Positions 15,798 through 24,776 of a stretch of 41,960 nucleotides of DNA are shown here, piece by piece. Below the pieces are notes generated by a model. The model saw nothing but the letters and a program-made list of their open reading frames with translations. It was not told the origin of the DNA and searched no databases. The position numbers and the translations under genes were made by a program. This DNA is from Sphingomonas changbaiensis NBRC 104936 (GTDB lineage: Bacteria; Pseudomonadota; Alphaproteobacteria; Sphingomonadales; Sphingomonadaceae), in assembly GCF_000974765.1 (NCBI RefSeq), contig NZ_BBWU01000040.1:1-41960 (forward strand), read 5' to 3'. Each line of letters begins with the position of its first letter. The first letter of the stretch is position 1.

Positions 15798-16712
15798 TCA
15801 GCGCGATGCGACCAGCGTCCGGCTGTCGAGCGACGAACTGTCGGGCAGGATGAAGCGGACCTGCTTGTTCGCGAAATCGACCGACACCCGATCGAACAGC
15901 CGCAAGGCATCCATGCCCAGCAGCAGCGCCGGCTTGTTGGCAAGACCGAAGCGCTTGAACGGCTCGGCGTCGGCAAAGGCGACGGGCACATTGTTCATGT
16001 CGACGCCGCCGATCTGGATCTTGTCGATCTGCGCAAATTGGGCCGGCAGCGTCCCCCCCGTCACGCTGGTGACGGTGACCGGCACCAACGTCGGCAACTT
16101 CTTGTGCTGGGCAAGCTTCTTCAGCAGCGCGAGGTTGCCGATGCTGGTCTGTGCGCCGGTGTCGACGATGACCTGGATGCGCTCACCCATCAGCCTCGAA
16201 TTGACCAGGATCAGCTGGCCGTAACGGTTGCGCGCGGTGACGACGATCGTGTCCGGATCGGTATCCTCGACATGGCGCGCGGCCGTGACCTTCATTTCGT
16301 TCTTTTTGAAATCCAGCGTGACGCGCCGGCTCTGCAGGCTGTCGAGGCCCAGCATGCCCGATGCCCCGATATGCGCCTGATCGAGCGCCGGCGCCTCGAT
16401 CTCCTTCACACGGGTGCCGGACAGTTCGAGCGAGGGGACGATCACGGTGTTGACCTGGCCCGATCCCGTCACGGTGATCAGCTTCAGCACCGGCCCAGCG
16501 GCGAGGTTCAGCCGATCGGCGAGTTGGCGCGAAATGACGGTCCGCTCCGCACCGGTGTCGATGACGAACGGCATCGGCTCCGACGTCCCGATCTTCACCG
16601 GCACCGTCATGCGATCGGAACGGTCGGTGCCGAGCGCGACAGACGTGTTTTCGGCCGGCAACGTCTCCGGGACGGCGGGCGTTGAAGCCAGTGCCAGCAG
16701 CATCGCGAACAT
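15798..16712 (-). CDS. Retropepsin-like aspartic protease with two DTGA domains
   Basis: This 304-residue protein begins with a hydrophobic, signal-like segment (MFAMLLALASTPAVP). It contains two tandem retropepsin-type units, each with its own catalytic motif. The first is VIDTGAERTVIS near residue 50, closing at GMLGLDSLQ; the second is VDTGAQTSIGN near 188, closing at LLGMDALRLFD. Retroviral proteases act as dimers with one DTG each, so a two-domain single chain could fold as an intramolecular pair, as pepsin does. It is likely periplasmic. AAGGAG precedes the ATG at 16712. It lies between lhr and the M20 peptidase gene on the same strand. Confidence 0.9.
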   Translation of the reverse strand: MFAMLLALASTPAVPETLPAENTSVALGTDRSDRMTVPVKIGTSEPMPFVIDTGAERTVISRQLADRLNLAAGPVLKLITVTGSGQVNTVIVPSLELSGTRVKEIEAPALDQAHIGASGMLGLDSLQSRRVTLDFKKNEMKVTAARHVEDTDPDTIVVTARNRYGQLILVNSRLMGERIQVIVDTGAQTSIGNLALLKKLAQHKKLPTLVPVTVTSVTGGTLPAQFAQIDKIQIGGVDMNNVPVAFADAEPFKRFGLANKPALLLGMDALRLFDRVSVDFANKQVRFILPDSSSLDSRTLVASR

Positions 16713-16759
16713 GATGAACCACTCCTTGTTGGGAAGGCTCTGCCTGTTTCAGGTGCGAG

Positions 16760-19168
16760 TCAATCGGTCGACATCGCTTCGGCGACGAGCGCTTCGGCTT
16801 CGATCAACAGCAAGTCGTCGACCGTGCCTTGCGCGACCCGCTCGCGGCCGATCAGCACCAGGACCGGCACCGCCAGCGGGCTGACCCGCGGTAGATCCAC
16901 GTGCAGCATCGTGTCGTTCGCGCGGTCGAGCAGGTTCGCGAGGCGGCCGACATCGGTCATCTTCGCACGCGCATCGTCCCAGGCGGCACGCAGCAGCAGG
17001 TGGTCGGGCTCGTACCGGCGGAGCACGTCATAGATCAGGTCGGTCGAGAAGCTGACCTGCTTGCCCGTCTTGCGCTTGCCCGGATGCTGGCGCTCGACTA
17101 GCCCGCCGATCACCGCCACTTCCCGGAACGCCCGTTTCAACAACGAGGATTGCTGCACCCAATCGACGAATTCGTGCTCCAATATGTCGGGCGAAAACAG
17201 CGGGCGCGGATCGGTGACGGGCTCGAGGCTGTAGGTTGCGATCGCATAGTCGCTGGCGACGAAGCCCAGAGGTTTCAGCCCCATTGTCTCCATCCGCCGT
17301 GTGACCAGCATGCCCAGCGACTGGTGCGCGTTCCAGCCTTCGAAGCTGTACACGACCATGTAATGCCGCCCTTCGCGCGGGAAGGTCTCCACCAGCAATT
17401 GATCGGGACCGGGCAAGGCAGAGCGCCGCGCCTGCATCGCGAGCCATTCGCGTACATCGTCGGGAAAACGCGGCCATTCGTCGGGCGCCGCAAGGAACGC
17501 GCGGACCCGGTTCGCCAGGTGCGTGGATATCGGCATGCGCGCGCCGCCATAGGTCGGGATCCGCGCCGGCTTGGACGTCGCGCGCACGACGATGTCTTCG
17601 GTGTCGATTCGCTCCACCTCCAGCACGAGGCCCGCGAAGAAGAAGGTGTCGCGCGGGCTGAGCGTGGCCGCGAAGCTTTCCTCGACCTTGCCTACCGTGC
17701 GTCCGTTGCGGAAGCGGACGTTCAGCATCGTCGCTTCGACGATGATGCCGGCGTTCAGGCGATGCTGAAGCACGAACTTCGGATGGCTGACGCGCCAGCG
17801 CCCGTCGGGGTCGCGGGCCAGCCGCTTGAAGCGGTCATAGGCCTTCAGCGCATAACCGCCCGATTCGATATAGCCGAGCACCTGATGGAACAGCGCGTCC
17901 GACAGCGCCGAATAGGGCAAGGCGGCGCGCACCTCGTCCAGCAATTCCGCTTCCTCGAAAGGCGCCGCGCAGGCGCAGGCCATGATGTGCTGGGCGAGCA
18001 CATCGAGCGCGCCGGGGCGGAAGATGTCGGTGTCGAGCTCGCCATCGGTCACGGCGTCCAGCGCAGCGCGAGCCTCGAGATATTCGAACCGATTGCCGGG
18101 CACGAGGATCGCTTCGGACGATTCGTCCAGCCGGTGATTGGCGCGGCCGACCCGCTGCACCAGCCGCGACGCGCCCTTCGGAGCGCCCATCTGGATCACG
18201 CAATCGACATCGCCCCAGTCCACGCCCAGGTCGAGCGACGCGGTGGCGACGAGCGCGCGAAGCCGCCCCTCGGCCATCGCCAGCTCGACCTTGCGCCGCG
18301 CTTCCCGGCTGAGGCTGCCGTGGTGGATTCCGATCGGCAGCTTGAGCTCGTTGACCGTCCAGAGATCCTGGAAGATCAGTTCGGCGAGAGAGCGGGTGTT
18401 GCAGAAAACGATCGTCGTCCGGTGCGTCTCGATTTCCGCCATCACCTGTGGGGCGGCATAGCGGCCGGAGTGGCCGGCCCAGGGAATGCGATCTTCCGGA
18501 ATCAGGATCGAGATGTTGGGCTCGGCGCCCTGCTCGCCACGAACCAGCGTGACGGCGTCGATGTCGCCGTCGGGCGCCAGCCAAGCGCGATAGCCGTCCG
18601 GATCGGCCACCGTCGCCGACAGCGCCACGCGGCGAAGCTGTGACGCGATCCGTTGCAGCCGCGCCATCGATAAGGCCAGCAGGTCGCCGCGCTTGCCGGT
18701 CGCGAACGCGTGCACCTCGTCGACGACGATCGTCTTCAGGTTCGCGAACAGCGTGAAGCTGTCCGGATAGGAGAGCAGCAGGCTCAGCGACTCAGGCGTG
18801 GTGAGCAGCATTTGCGGCGGCCGCACCCGCTGCCGCGCCTTGCGGTCGGACGGCGTATCGCCGCTCCGCGTCTCGACGCGAATATCGAGGCCCATCTCCT
18901 CGATCGGCGTCAGCAGGTTGCGCTGCACGTCGACGGCGAGCGCCTTCAAGGGCGAGACGTAGAGGGTGTGCAGCGTATCGGTCGGCTCTTCGATCAGTTC
19001 GACCAGGCTCGGCAGGAAGCCTGCCAGCGTCTTTCCCGAGCCGGTCGGCGCGACCAGCAACGCATGCTCTCCGCGCCTGGCGGCGTCGAGCATTTCGAGC
19101 TGATGCCGGCGCGGCGCCCAGCCCTTAGCGGCAAACCAGTCGGTCAGAGGCGTTGGGAGAGAGTTCAA
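16760..19168 (-). CDS. lhr: Ligase-associated DNA damage response DEXH-box helicase (Lhr)
   Basis: This 802-residue helicase carries Walker A APTGSGKT and Walker B DEVH in IVVDEVHAFATGKRG, plus SATVADP and GVDWGDVDCVIQMG. The C-terminal motif VQRVGRANHR is followed by the Lhr winged-helix and beta-barrel core (DTFFFAGLVLEVERI). Homologues are 3'-5' ssDNA translocases that unwind RNA:DNA hybrids. The start is taken as TTG at 19168 (NSLPTPLTDWFAAKGW follows), with GAGGA a few bases upstream. Codons further upstream translate a palindromic repeat, although the frame stays open to 19306. PdeM lies downstream beyond two protease genes. Confidence 0.93.
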   Translation of the reverse strand: MNSLPTPLTDWFAAKGWAPRRHQLEMLDAARRGEHALLVAPTGSGKTLAGFLPSLVELIEEPTDTLHTLYVSPLKALAVDVQRNLLTPIEEMGLDIRVETRSGDTPSDRKARQRVRPPQMLLTTPESLSLLLSYPDSFTLFANLKTIVVDEVHAFATGKRGDLLALSMARLQRIASQLRRVALSATVADPDGYRAWLAPDGDIDAVTLVRGEQGAEPNISILIPEDRIPWAGHSGRYAAPQVMAEIETHRTTIVFCNTRSLAELIFQDLWTVNELKLPIGIHHGSLSREARRKVELAMAEGRLRALVATASLDLGVDWGDVDCVIQMGAPKGASRLVQRVGRANHRLDESSEAILVPGNRFEYLEARAALDAVTDGELDTDIFRPGALDVLAQHIMACACAAPFEEAELLDEVRAALPYSALSDALFHQVLGYIESGGYALKAYDRFKRLARDPDGRWRVSHPKFVLQHRLNAGIIVEATMLNVRFRNGRTVGKVEESFAATLSPRDTFFFAGLVLEVERIDTEDIVVRATSKPARIPTYGGARMPISTHLANRVRAFLAAPDEWPRFPDDVREWLAMQARRSALPGPDQLLVETFPREGRHYMVVYSFEGWNAHQSLGMLVTRRMETMGLKPLGFVASDYAIATYSLEPVTDPRPLFSPDILEHEFVDWVQQSSLLKRAFREVAVIGGLVERQHPGKRKTGKQVSFSTDLIYDVLRRYEPDHLLLRAAWDDARAKMTDVGRLANLLDRANDTMLHVDLPRVSPLAVPVLVLIGRERVAQGTVDDLLLIEAEALVAEAMSTD

Positions 19169-19176
19169 AAAGTCCT

Positions 19177-19267
19177 CGTCACCCCGGACTTGATCCGGGG
19201 TCCACCTTCTTCCTCTCCGAGCCATGAAAAAGGCAAGGCGGATGCCGGATCGAGTCCGGCATGACGG
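19177..19267. repeat. Intergenic inverted repeat, CACCCCGGA-TTGATCCGGGGT family
   Basis: The left part reads CGTCACCCCGGACTTGATCC and the right part is its imperfect inverted copy ending GGCATGACGG. Each part also contains its own small hairpin. It abuts the 5' end of lhr, ending nine bases before the proposed TTG start, and remains open in the lhr frame. Confidence 0.75.
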
Positions 19268-19277
19268 CCGGGAAGCC

Positions 19278-19469
19278 TTACCGCTCCACCCGATCCTCGC
19301 GCGCATGCTCTGCTGCGTCTTCCCTCTCGTAGAGCTGGTGAGTCCCGCGTTCGGTACGGGCCATGTCCGCAGGGGTGTCGCGCTTGCGATTGCGCACGAT
19401 GCTGGAGACGAGAACGACGATGAACGCGATCACGCCAAGCAGCAGTAAGATCATCGAAACCCTGTTCAC
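19278..19469 (-). CDS. Small single-span membrane protein, unknown function
   Basis: This 63-residue protein starts MNRVSMILLLLGVIAFIVVL, giving one N-terminal membrane helix. A charged cytoplasmic tail follows (RNRKRDTPADMARTERG, EREDAAEHAREDRVER). The GTG at 19469 follows AGGAG at 6-base spacing; an internal ATG at 19454 would shorten the lead to the helix. I do not recognise the family. It precedes the lhr gene across the palindromic repeat and diverges from the membrane-protein/exonuclease pair. Confidence 0.7.
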   Translation of the reverse strand: MNRVSMILLLLGVIAFIVVLVSSIVRNRKRDTPADMARTERGTHQLYEREDAAEHAREDRVER

Positions 19470-19507
19470 GTCTCGCTCCTCATCGCCGTGCGGTTCGTCA
19501 ACGAAGC

Positions 19508-19533
19508 GGAACGGTTTGCGATCCGGAGCGGTT
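19508..19533 (+). promoter_or_regulatory. Possible EcfG-type (general stress) promoter
   Basis: GGAAC at 19508-19512 is followed after 17 bases by GGTT, close to the alphaproteobacterial EcfG pattern GGAAC-N16/17-CGTT. It ends 17 bases before the ATG of the next gene, so the leader would be very short. This is a visual match only. Confidence 0.3.
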
Positions 19534-19549
19534 GCGCTAGCGAATAGCC

Positions 19550-19987
19550 ATGAGCAGATTCCTCCCCCGCGCGATCGGTTTCGCGATCCTCTCCGTGCTG
19601 CTGATGGCGGTTGGCAGCGTCATCGTCCTGATCGTCCTCGTCGGTGCGCCGACCGCGGGCGGAGTCGCCGCGTTCCAGCATGAGGCCGCCAGCCGCGCGG
19701 AATCGGTCGACCTGATCGTCGGCACGCTCGTGATGCTGCTCACCGGCTGGCTGGCCGGCCGGCCGTTCGCGGGGCGGGACGCGATCTTTGCGGCCGGGCT
19801 GATGGCGGTCGTGTACATCGTGATCGATCTCGCGATCGTCTTCCTGTTCGGCGATCCGGCCCAGATCGCGGTCGGCACGACAGGCCGATCCTATGCGTTC
19901 AAGATCGTTGCCGCGCTGATCGGAGGCTGGCTCGCCAGTCGAACGCCGGCCTTCGAGCCGGAGCCGGTGCCGCTCGACGAGGAATGA
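19550..19987 (+). CDS. Conserved membrane protein, unknown function
   Basis: This 145-residue protein has four membrane segments: AIGFAILSVLLMAVGSVIVL, LIVGTLVMLLTGWLAG, IFAAGLMAVVYIVIDLAIVF and a weaker one around AFKIVAALIGGWLA. A short acidic tail follows. No family is recognised. No clear Shine-Dalgarno precedes the ATG, which fits a very short leader. Its stop overlaps the start of the exonuclease gene by 4 bases (ATGA), so the two are translationally coupled. Confidence 0.82.
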   Translation: MSRFLPRAIGFAILSVLLMAVGSVIVLIVLVGAPTAGGVAAFQHEAASRAESVDLIVGTLVMLLTGWLAGRPFAGRDAIFAAGLMAVVYIVIDLAIVFLFGDPAQIAVGTTGRSYAFKIVAALIGGWLASRTPAFEPEPVPLDEE

Positions 19988-20982
19988 TGCCGCTCGGCGC
20001 CTGGATCGAGCCGCACCCCGAGGGCATCTATGTGCCCGCCGCCGACGTCTGGATCGATCCGTCGCAGCCGAAGCCGCGCGCGCTCGTCACGCACGGCCAT
20101 AGCGACCATGCCCGCGGCGGCCATGGCGCCGTGTGGGCGACCCCGGAAACGCTGGCGATCATGGACGCGCGCTATGGCGCCCAGGCCGCGCATCCGGTGC
20201 GTTATGGCGAGAGCATGCGGATGGGCGACGTCGAGGTTTCGTTCGTGCCGGCCGGTCATGTGCTCGGCTCCGCGCAGATCGTGCTGGAGCATAGGGGCGA
20301 GCGCGTCGTGGTCTCGGGCGATTACAAGCGCCGGTCGGACCCGACCTGCGCGCCTTTCGAGCCGCAGGCCTGCGACATCTTCATCACCGAGGCGACCTTC
20401 GGCCTGCCGGTGTTCGTCCATCCGGAAACCGGCGACGAGATCGACAAATTGTTGGCAGCGCTGCGCGCCAACCCCGATCGGTGCGTGCTGGTCGGCGCCT
20501 ATGCGCTGGGCAAGGCGCAGCGTGTGATCGCCGAGCTTCGGCAGCGCGGCCATGACGACCCGATCTATCTTCACGGTGCGATGCAGCGGCTCTGCGAGCT
20601 TTATGTCGAGCATGGCGTGGCGCTCGGCGATCTTCGCCTCGCGACAGGCGTCCCGAAGGCGGAGATCGCCGGCCATATCGTCCTGGCGCCCCCAGGCGCG
20701 CTCAACGATCGCTGGAGCCGGCGCCTGCCCGATCCGATCACCGCAATGGCCTCCGGCTGGATGCGCATCCGCCAGCGCGCCGTGCAGCGCAACGTCGAGC
20801 TGCCGCTGATCCTCAGCGACCACGCCGATTGGGACGAGCTGACCTCGACCATCCTCGAGATCGCACCGCAGGAAGTGTGGGTGACGCACGGTCGCGAGGA
20901 CGCGCTGATCCACTGGTGCATGACCCGCCAGATCAAGGCGCGCGCGCTCGACCTCCGCGGCTATGAGGACGAGGACGATTGA
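19984..20982 (+). CDS. Ligase-associated DNA damage response exonuclease (MBL fold)
   Basis: This 332-residue metallo-beta-lactamase/beta-CASP-type protein has the metal motif THGHSDHARGG near residue 37. It also has PAGHVLGSAQIVLE, SGDYKRRSD, ITEATFGLPVF, and a late LSDHADWDEL followed by VWVTHGRED. This is the exonuclease of the Lhr-ligase-exo-MPE repair cluster. The start overlaps the membrane-protein stop. In many genomes an ATP-dependent DNA ligase gene follows directly. Here a palindromic repeat and then thiL follow instead, so the ligase must lie elsewhere or be missing. Confidence 0.92.
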   Translation: MMPLGAWIEPHPEGIYVPAADVWIDPSQPKPRALVTHGHSDHARGGHGAVWATPETLAIMDARYGAQAAHPVRYGESMRMGDVEVSFVPAGHVLGSAQIVLEHRGERVVVSGDYKRRSDPTCAPFEPQACDIFITEATFGLPVFVHPETGDEIDKLLAALRANPDRCVLVGAYALGKAQRVIAELRQRGHDDPIYLHGAMQRLCELYVEHGVALGDLRLATGVPKAEIAGHIVLAPPGALNDRWSRRLPDPITAMASGWMRIRQRAVQRNVELPLILSDHADWDELTSTILEIAPQEVWVTHGREDALIHWCMTRQIKARALDLRGYEDEDD

Positions 20983-20991
20983 CTCCCGTCT

Positions 20992-21064
20992 CCGTTCGCT
21001 TCGAGCGAAGTCGAGAAGCGCTGGTGCGGAGCTGCCGTTTCTCGACTACGCTCGAAACGAACGG
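20992..21064. repeat. Intergenic inverted repeat, TTCGAGCGAAGTCGAGAAGC family
   Basis: Two 28-base arms (from 20992, and 21037-21064) are inverted copies with four mismatches. The element starts ten bases after the exonuclease stop. It is open in the thiL frame, giving a spurious N-terminal extension that reads VRFERSREALVRSC. Confidence 0.8.
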
Positions 21065-21080
21065 ATTTGGTGGACGGCTC

Positions 21081-21935
21081 GTGGGTGAAACTGAGTTTCT
21101 TTTCGCGCTCCGGGCCCTCGCCGTCGATCCGGGGGCGCGGGGCTTCCTCGACGATGCGGCGGTGATGGGGGATCTGGTCCTGACCCACGACATGATTGTC
21201 GAGGGCGTGCACTTCCTCCCCGACGATCCGCCCGAGGACGTCGCCTGGAAGCTGGTGGCGGTGAATCTGTCCGACCTCGCCGCCAAGGGTGCGGAGCCGG
21301 TGGGATGCCTGCTCGGCTACACGCTCGGCTCCGCGGACTGGAACGCCCGCTTCATTGTGGGACTGCAGGACGTTCTCGCGACCTATGCGATGCCGCTGCT
21401 GGGCGGCGATACGGTGCGCGCGAACGGCACGCGCAGCTTCGGCCTGACGGCGATCGGCCGCGCTGACCGCGCGCCGTCGCGCACCGGCGCGGAGGCGGGC
21501 GATGCGCTCTACCTCACCGGCACGATCGGCCGTGCGGGCGTCGGCCTGAACCTCCTCCGCTCGGGCCAGACCGGCCCCGAGGTCGAAGCCTATCGCCGTC
21601 CCCGGCCCCGCCTCGCCGAAGGGCGCGCGCTTGCACCCTTGGTCCATGCGATGATGGACGTCTCCGACGGCCTGCTGATCGACGCGAAGCGCATGGCGGA
21701 CGCCAGCGGCCTCGCCGTGACGATCGATCTCGCTGCCGTTCCCGCCGCCGGCAATACTCTCGAAGCGGCGACGGCGGGCGACGATTACGAACTCCTCGTT
21801 GCCGCCGCACCGGACACGGCGCTTCCGGTCCCCGCCGTCCGGATCGGCCAGTTCGCGCCGGGACAAGGCCTTAGGCTGGTCGAGGCCGGATCACCGGTGC
21901 CGTTGCCGCCCTCGCTGGGCTGGCTGCACGCCTGA
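21081..21935 (+). CDS. thiL: Thiamine-phosphate kinase ThiL
   Basis: This 284-residue kinase phosphorylates thiamine monophosphate to thiamine pyrophosphate. Visible family segments are FLDDAAVMGDLVLTHDM, HFLPDDPPEDVAWKLVAVNLSD (part HFLPDDPPEDVAWK), GLQDVLATYAMPLLGGDT, MMDVSDGLLIDA and the late TAGDDYELLV. The GTG at 21081 yields the usual short N-terminus (GETEFLFALRAL). The frame is open back to 20979, but those codons translate a palindromic repeat, so I reject the longer form. It stands between the exonuclease and hppA in one direction. Confidence 0.93.
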   Translation: MGETEFLFALRALAVDPGARGFLDDAAVMGDLVLTHDMIVEGVHFLPDDPPEDVAWKLVAVNLSDLAAKGAEPVGCLLGYTLGSADWNARFIVGLQDVLATYAMPLLGGDTVRANGTRSFGLTAIGRADRAPSRTGAEAGDALYLTGTIGRAGVGLNLLRSGQTGPEVEAYRRPRPRLAEGRALAPLVHAMMDVSDGLLIDAKRMADASGLAVTIDLAAVPAAGNTLEAATAGDDYELLVAAAPDTALPVPAVRIGQFAPGQGLRLVEAGSPVPLPPSLGWLHA

Positions 21936-22034
21936 TCTGTTTCACTTGCCCTCCCCAGAATCCCGCTTCATACCTCCGCCCCGGATGAGCGGCCGGGGAC
22001 AAGAGAGCCGCAGACAAAAGGGGAAAGGGTTCTG

Positions 22035-24191
22035 ATGAACGTAGTTCTGATCGCCATCGCCTGCGGCCTTCTGGCGGTGGTCTATGGCTTCGTGACGAGC
22101 GCGCAGGTGCTCAAGCAATCCGCCGGCAACGAGCGCATGCAGGAAATCGCCGGCGCCATCCAGGAAGGTGCGCAGGCCTATCTCGGCCGCCAATACACGA
22201 CGATCGCGATCGTAGGCGTCGTGGTGGCGGTGCTGGTCGCAGTCTTTCTCGGCCTGACCTCCGCGATCGGCTTCGTCGTCGGCTCGCTGCTGTCCGGCGC
22301 GGCCGGCTATATCGGCATGAACATCTCGGTGCGCGCCAACGTCCGCACGGCGGAGGCCGCGCGCGGCTCGCTGCAGGGCGGCCTGACCGTCGCGTTCCGC
22401 TCGGGCGCGATCACCGGCATGCTCGTGGCGGGCCTCGGCCTGCTCGCGATCTCTGCCTTTTTCTACGTGCTGACCAATCTGCGCGGCTATGCGCCGGATG
22501 ACCGCACCGTCATCAATGCGCTGGTCGCGCTGTCCTTCGGCGCATCGCTGATCTCGATCTTTGCGCGTCTGGGCGGCGGCATCTTCACCAAGGCCGCGGA
22601 CGTCGGCGCCGACCTCGTCGGCAAGGTCGAGGCCGGCATTCCCGAGGACGATCCCCGCAACCCAGCCGTCATCGCCGATAACGTCGGCGACAATGTCGGT
22701 GACTGCGCCGGCATGGCCGCCGACCTGTTCGAAACCTATGTCGTGACCCTGGGCGTGACGATGGTCTCGATCGCGCTCCTGATCCAGGCGAGCTCGGCCG
22801 AGCTGATGCAGCTGATGTCGCTGCCGCTGGTGATCGGCGGCGTCTGCATCATCGCATCGATCATCGGCACCTACATGGTCCGCCTCGGCGCCAAGCAGTC
22901 GATCATGGGCGCGCTCTACAAGGGCTTCTGGACGACGGCGATCCTGTCCGTCCCGCTGCTGTACTTCGCGACCAAATACACGCTCGGCGGCGACATGAAT
23001 GCGCCGATCGGCGCGGCCGGCCAGTTCACCGAAGGGCCGGATCCGTTCGCGACCACGGCTGCGGTCAAGAGCTTCAACGGCATGGACCTGTTCTGGTGCA
23101 TGATGATCGGCCTGGTGGTGACCGCCGCGATCGTCTGGATCACCGAATATTACACCGGCACCAATTACCGCCCGGTCAAGTCGATCGCGAAAGCATCGGA
23201 AACCGGCCACGGCACCAACGTGATCCAGGGCCTCGCCGTCTCATTGGAAGCGACGGCGCTGCCGACGCTGGTGATCGTGGTCGGCATCATCCTGGCCTAT
23301 CAGCTGACCGGCAATGTGATCGGCATCGCCTTCGCGGCGACGTCGATGCTCGCGCTGGCCGGCATGGTGGTTGCGCTCGACGCCTATGGTCCGGTCACCG
23401 ACAATGCCGGCGGCATTGCCGAGATGGCGGGGCTGGAGGGCGACGTCCGCAACCGCACCGACGCGCTCGACGCGGTCGGCAACACCACCAAGGCCGTCAC
23501 GAAGGGCTATGCGATCGGCTCGGCGGGCCTTGCCGCGCTGGTGCTGTTCGGCGCCTACACGACCGACCTGAAAGAGTTCTTCCCGGACCTGACGGTCGAT
23601 TTCTCGCTGTCCAACCCGTACGTGATCGTCGGCCTGCTGCTGGGGGCGCTGCTCCCCTATCTGTTCGGCGCGATGGGCATGACCGCGGTCGGCAGAGCTG
23701 CCGGCGCGGTGGTGGAGGAAGTGCGTGGCCAGTTCCGCGACAACAAGGGCATCATGGAAGGCACCAGCCGTCCGAACTACGCCCGCACCGTCGATCTGGT
23801 CACCAAGGCCGCGATCAAGGAAATGATCATCCCCAGCCTGTTGCCGGTGCTGGCGCCGCTGGTCGTGTTCTTCTTCATCACCGGTGTCGCCGGGCGCGAG
23901 CAGGGCTTCGCGGCGCTGGGCGCATTGCTGCTCGGCGTGATCGTCTCCGGCCTGTTCGTCGCCATTTCGATGACCTCGGGCGGCGGCGCCTGGGACAATG
24001 CGAAGAAGTACATCGAAGACGGCAATTACGGCGGCAAGGGCTCCGAAGCCCACAAGGCCGCGGTGACCGGCGACACGGTCGGCGATCCCTACAAGGACAC
24101 CGCCGGCCCGGCCGTGAACCCGATGATCAAGATCACCAACATCGTGGCACTGCTGCTGCTCGCGGCACTGGCGAGCCACGCCGCCGGCTGA
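22035..24191 (+). CDS. hppA: K+-independent proton-translocating pyrophosphatase
   Basis: This 718-residue membrane H+-PPase couples pyrophosphate hydrolysis to proton export. The catalytic signatures are present: [36 protein letters not shown] and a late [17 protein letters not shown]. The K+-dependence determinant reads [10 protein letters not shown]. Lys at the first key position and Thr three residues later are the residues of the K+-independent subfamily; K+-dependent enzymes have Ala there. About sixteen membrane helices are expected. The ATG at 22035 follows GGGGAAAGGG. A G/C hairpin at 21979-21998 lies in the leader. A good terminator follows at 24214. Confidence 0.96.
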   Translation: MNVVLIAIACGLLAVVYGFVTSAQVLKQSAGNERMQEIAGAIQEGAQAYLGRQYTTIAIVGVVVAVLVAVFLGLTSAIGFVVGSLLSGAAGYIGMNISVRANVRTAEAARGSLQGGLTVAFRSGAITGMLVAGLGLLAISAFFYVLTNLRGYAPDDRTVINALVALSFGASLISIFARLGGGIFTKAADVGADLVGKVEAGIPEDDPRNPAVIADNVGDNVGDCAGMAADLFETYVVTLGVTMVSIALLIQASSAELMQLMSLPLVIGGVCIIASIIGTYMVRLGAKQSIMGALYKGFWTTAILSVPLLYFATKYTLGGDMNAPIGAAGQFTEGPDPFATTAAVKSFNGMDLFWCMMIGLVVTAAIVWITEYYTGTNYRPVKSIAKASETGHGTNVIQGLAVSLEATALPTLVIVVGIILAYQLTGNVIGIAFAATSMLALAGMVVALDAYGPVTDNAGGIAEMAGLEGDVRNRTDALDAVGNTTKAVTKGYAIGSAGLAALVLFGAYTTDLKEFFPDLTVDFSLSNPYVIVGLLLGALLPYLFGAMGMTAVGRAAGAVVEEVRGQFRDNKGIMEGTSRPNYARTVDLVTKAAIKEMIIPSLLPVLAPLVVFFFITGVAGREQGFAALGALLLGVIVSGLFVAISMTSGGGAWDNAKKYIEDGNYGGKGSEAHKAAVTGDTVGDPYKDTAGPAVNPMIKITNIVALLLLAALASHAAG

Positions 24192-24213
24192 TCATCGACT
24201 GGACTGAAGGCGA

Positions 24214-24246
24214 GCCCGTCCGGAGCGATCCGGGCGGGCTTCTTCT
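24214..24246 (+). terminator. Rho-independent terminator after hppA
   Basis: A 10-bp stem (24214-24223 with 24230-24239, one G-T pair) with a 6-base loop is followed by TTCTTCT. It lies 23 bases beyond the hppA stop. Confidence 0.85.
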
Positions 24247-24264
24247 ATTCCGGATCGGCCCGGA

Positions 24265-24639
24265 TCAGCGCGCGGCCGCGCGGCCAGGGACCACCACCAG
24301 CTTTGCGAGTTCGGCCGCGTTGGCGCGCGTGCCGACCGATTTGACGGCCCGCTCCGGCTTGATCGGGCGATCGAAGCGAACGCCATACCAGTGGCTCCGG
24401 CGCCACACGATGCTCGCCTTCACACGGCCGATGCCCCGCATTTCGATGAACACTGTTTCGCCCCGCTTCATCGGCGTGACCGGGGCATCGTCCAGTTCGA
24501 TCTTCAGGCCCTCCGCGGATAGGTCGCGGACACGCCCGGCATGCTGCTGGCCGGATTCGGAGCCGATCGTCGCCCGGATCATGAAGTTCTGGCGTCGCGA
24601 CGCGCGCCTGGTGTCGTTCACGGCGATGGGCTTGATCAT
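24265..24639 (-). CDS. PilZ-domain protein
   Basis: This is a 124-residue single PilZ domain, the usual cyclic-di-GMP receptor fold. The binding signatures are present: an RRASRRQ stretch (RxxxR motif) near residue 12 and DLSAEGLKIE (the D/NxSxxG motif) near 39. Later family strands appear in VFIEMRGIGRVKASIVWRRS and YGVRFDRP. Binding to c-di-GMP is likely from the motifs but its target is unknown. The ATG at 24639 follows AGGAG at good spacing. It faces hppA and diverges from infA. Confidence 0.92.
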   Translation of the reverse strand: MIKPIAVNDTRRASRRQNFMIRATIGSESGQQHAGRVRDLSAEGLKIELDDAPVTPMKRGETVFIEMRGIGRVKASIVWRRSHWYGVRFDRPIKPERAVKSVGTRANAAELAKLVVVPGRAAAR

Positions 24640-24776
24640 CGTCAGCTCCTTTGCCGCAAGCCTAGCCGCCAATGGTTTCCGTGGCGTTATCCTCCCCGCC
24701 GCGCTTCGCTTCCCTTTTTCCGCCCCGTTCGTTATGGCGGCGCGATTTTTCGAAACCCCGAACCAAAGGCAGCTGC

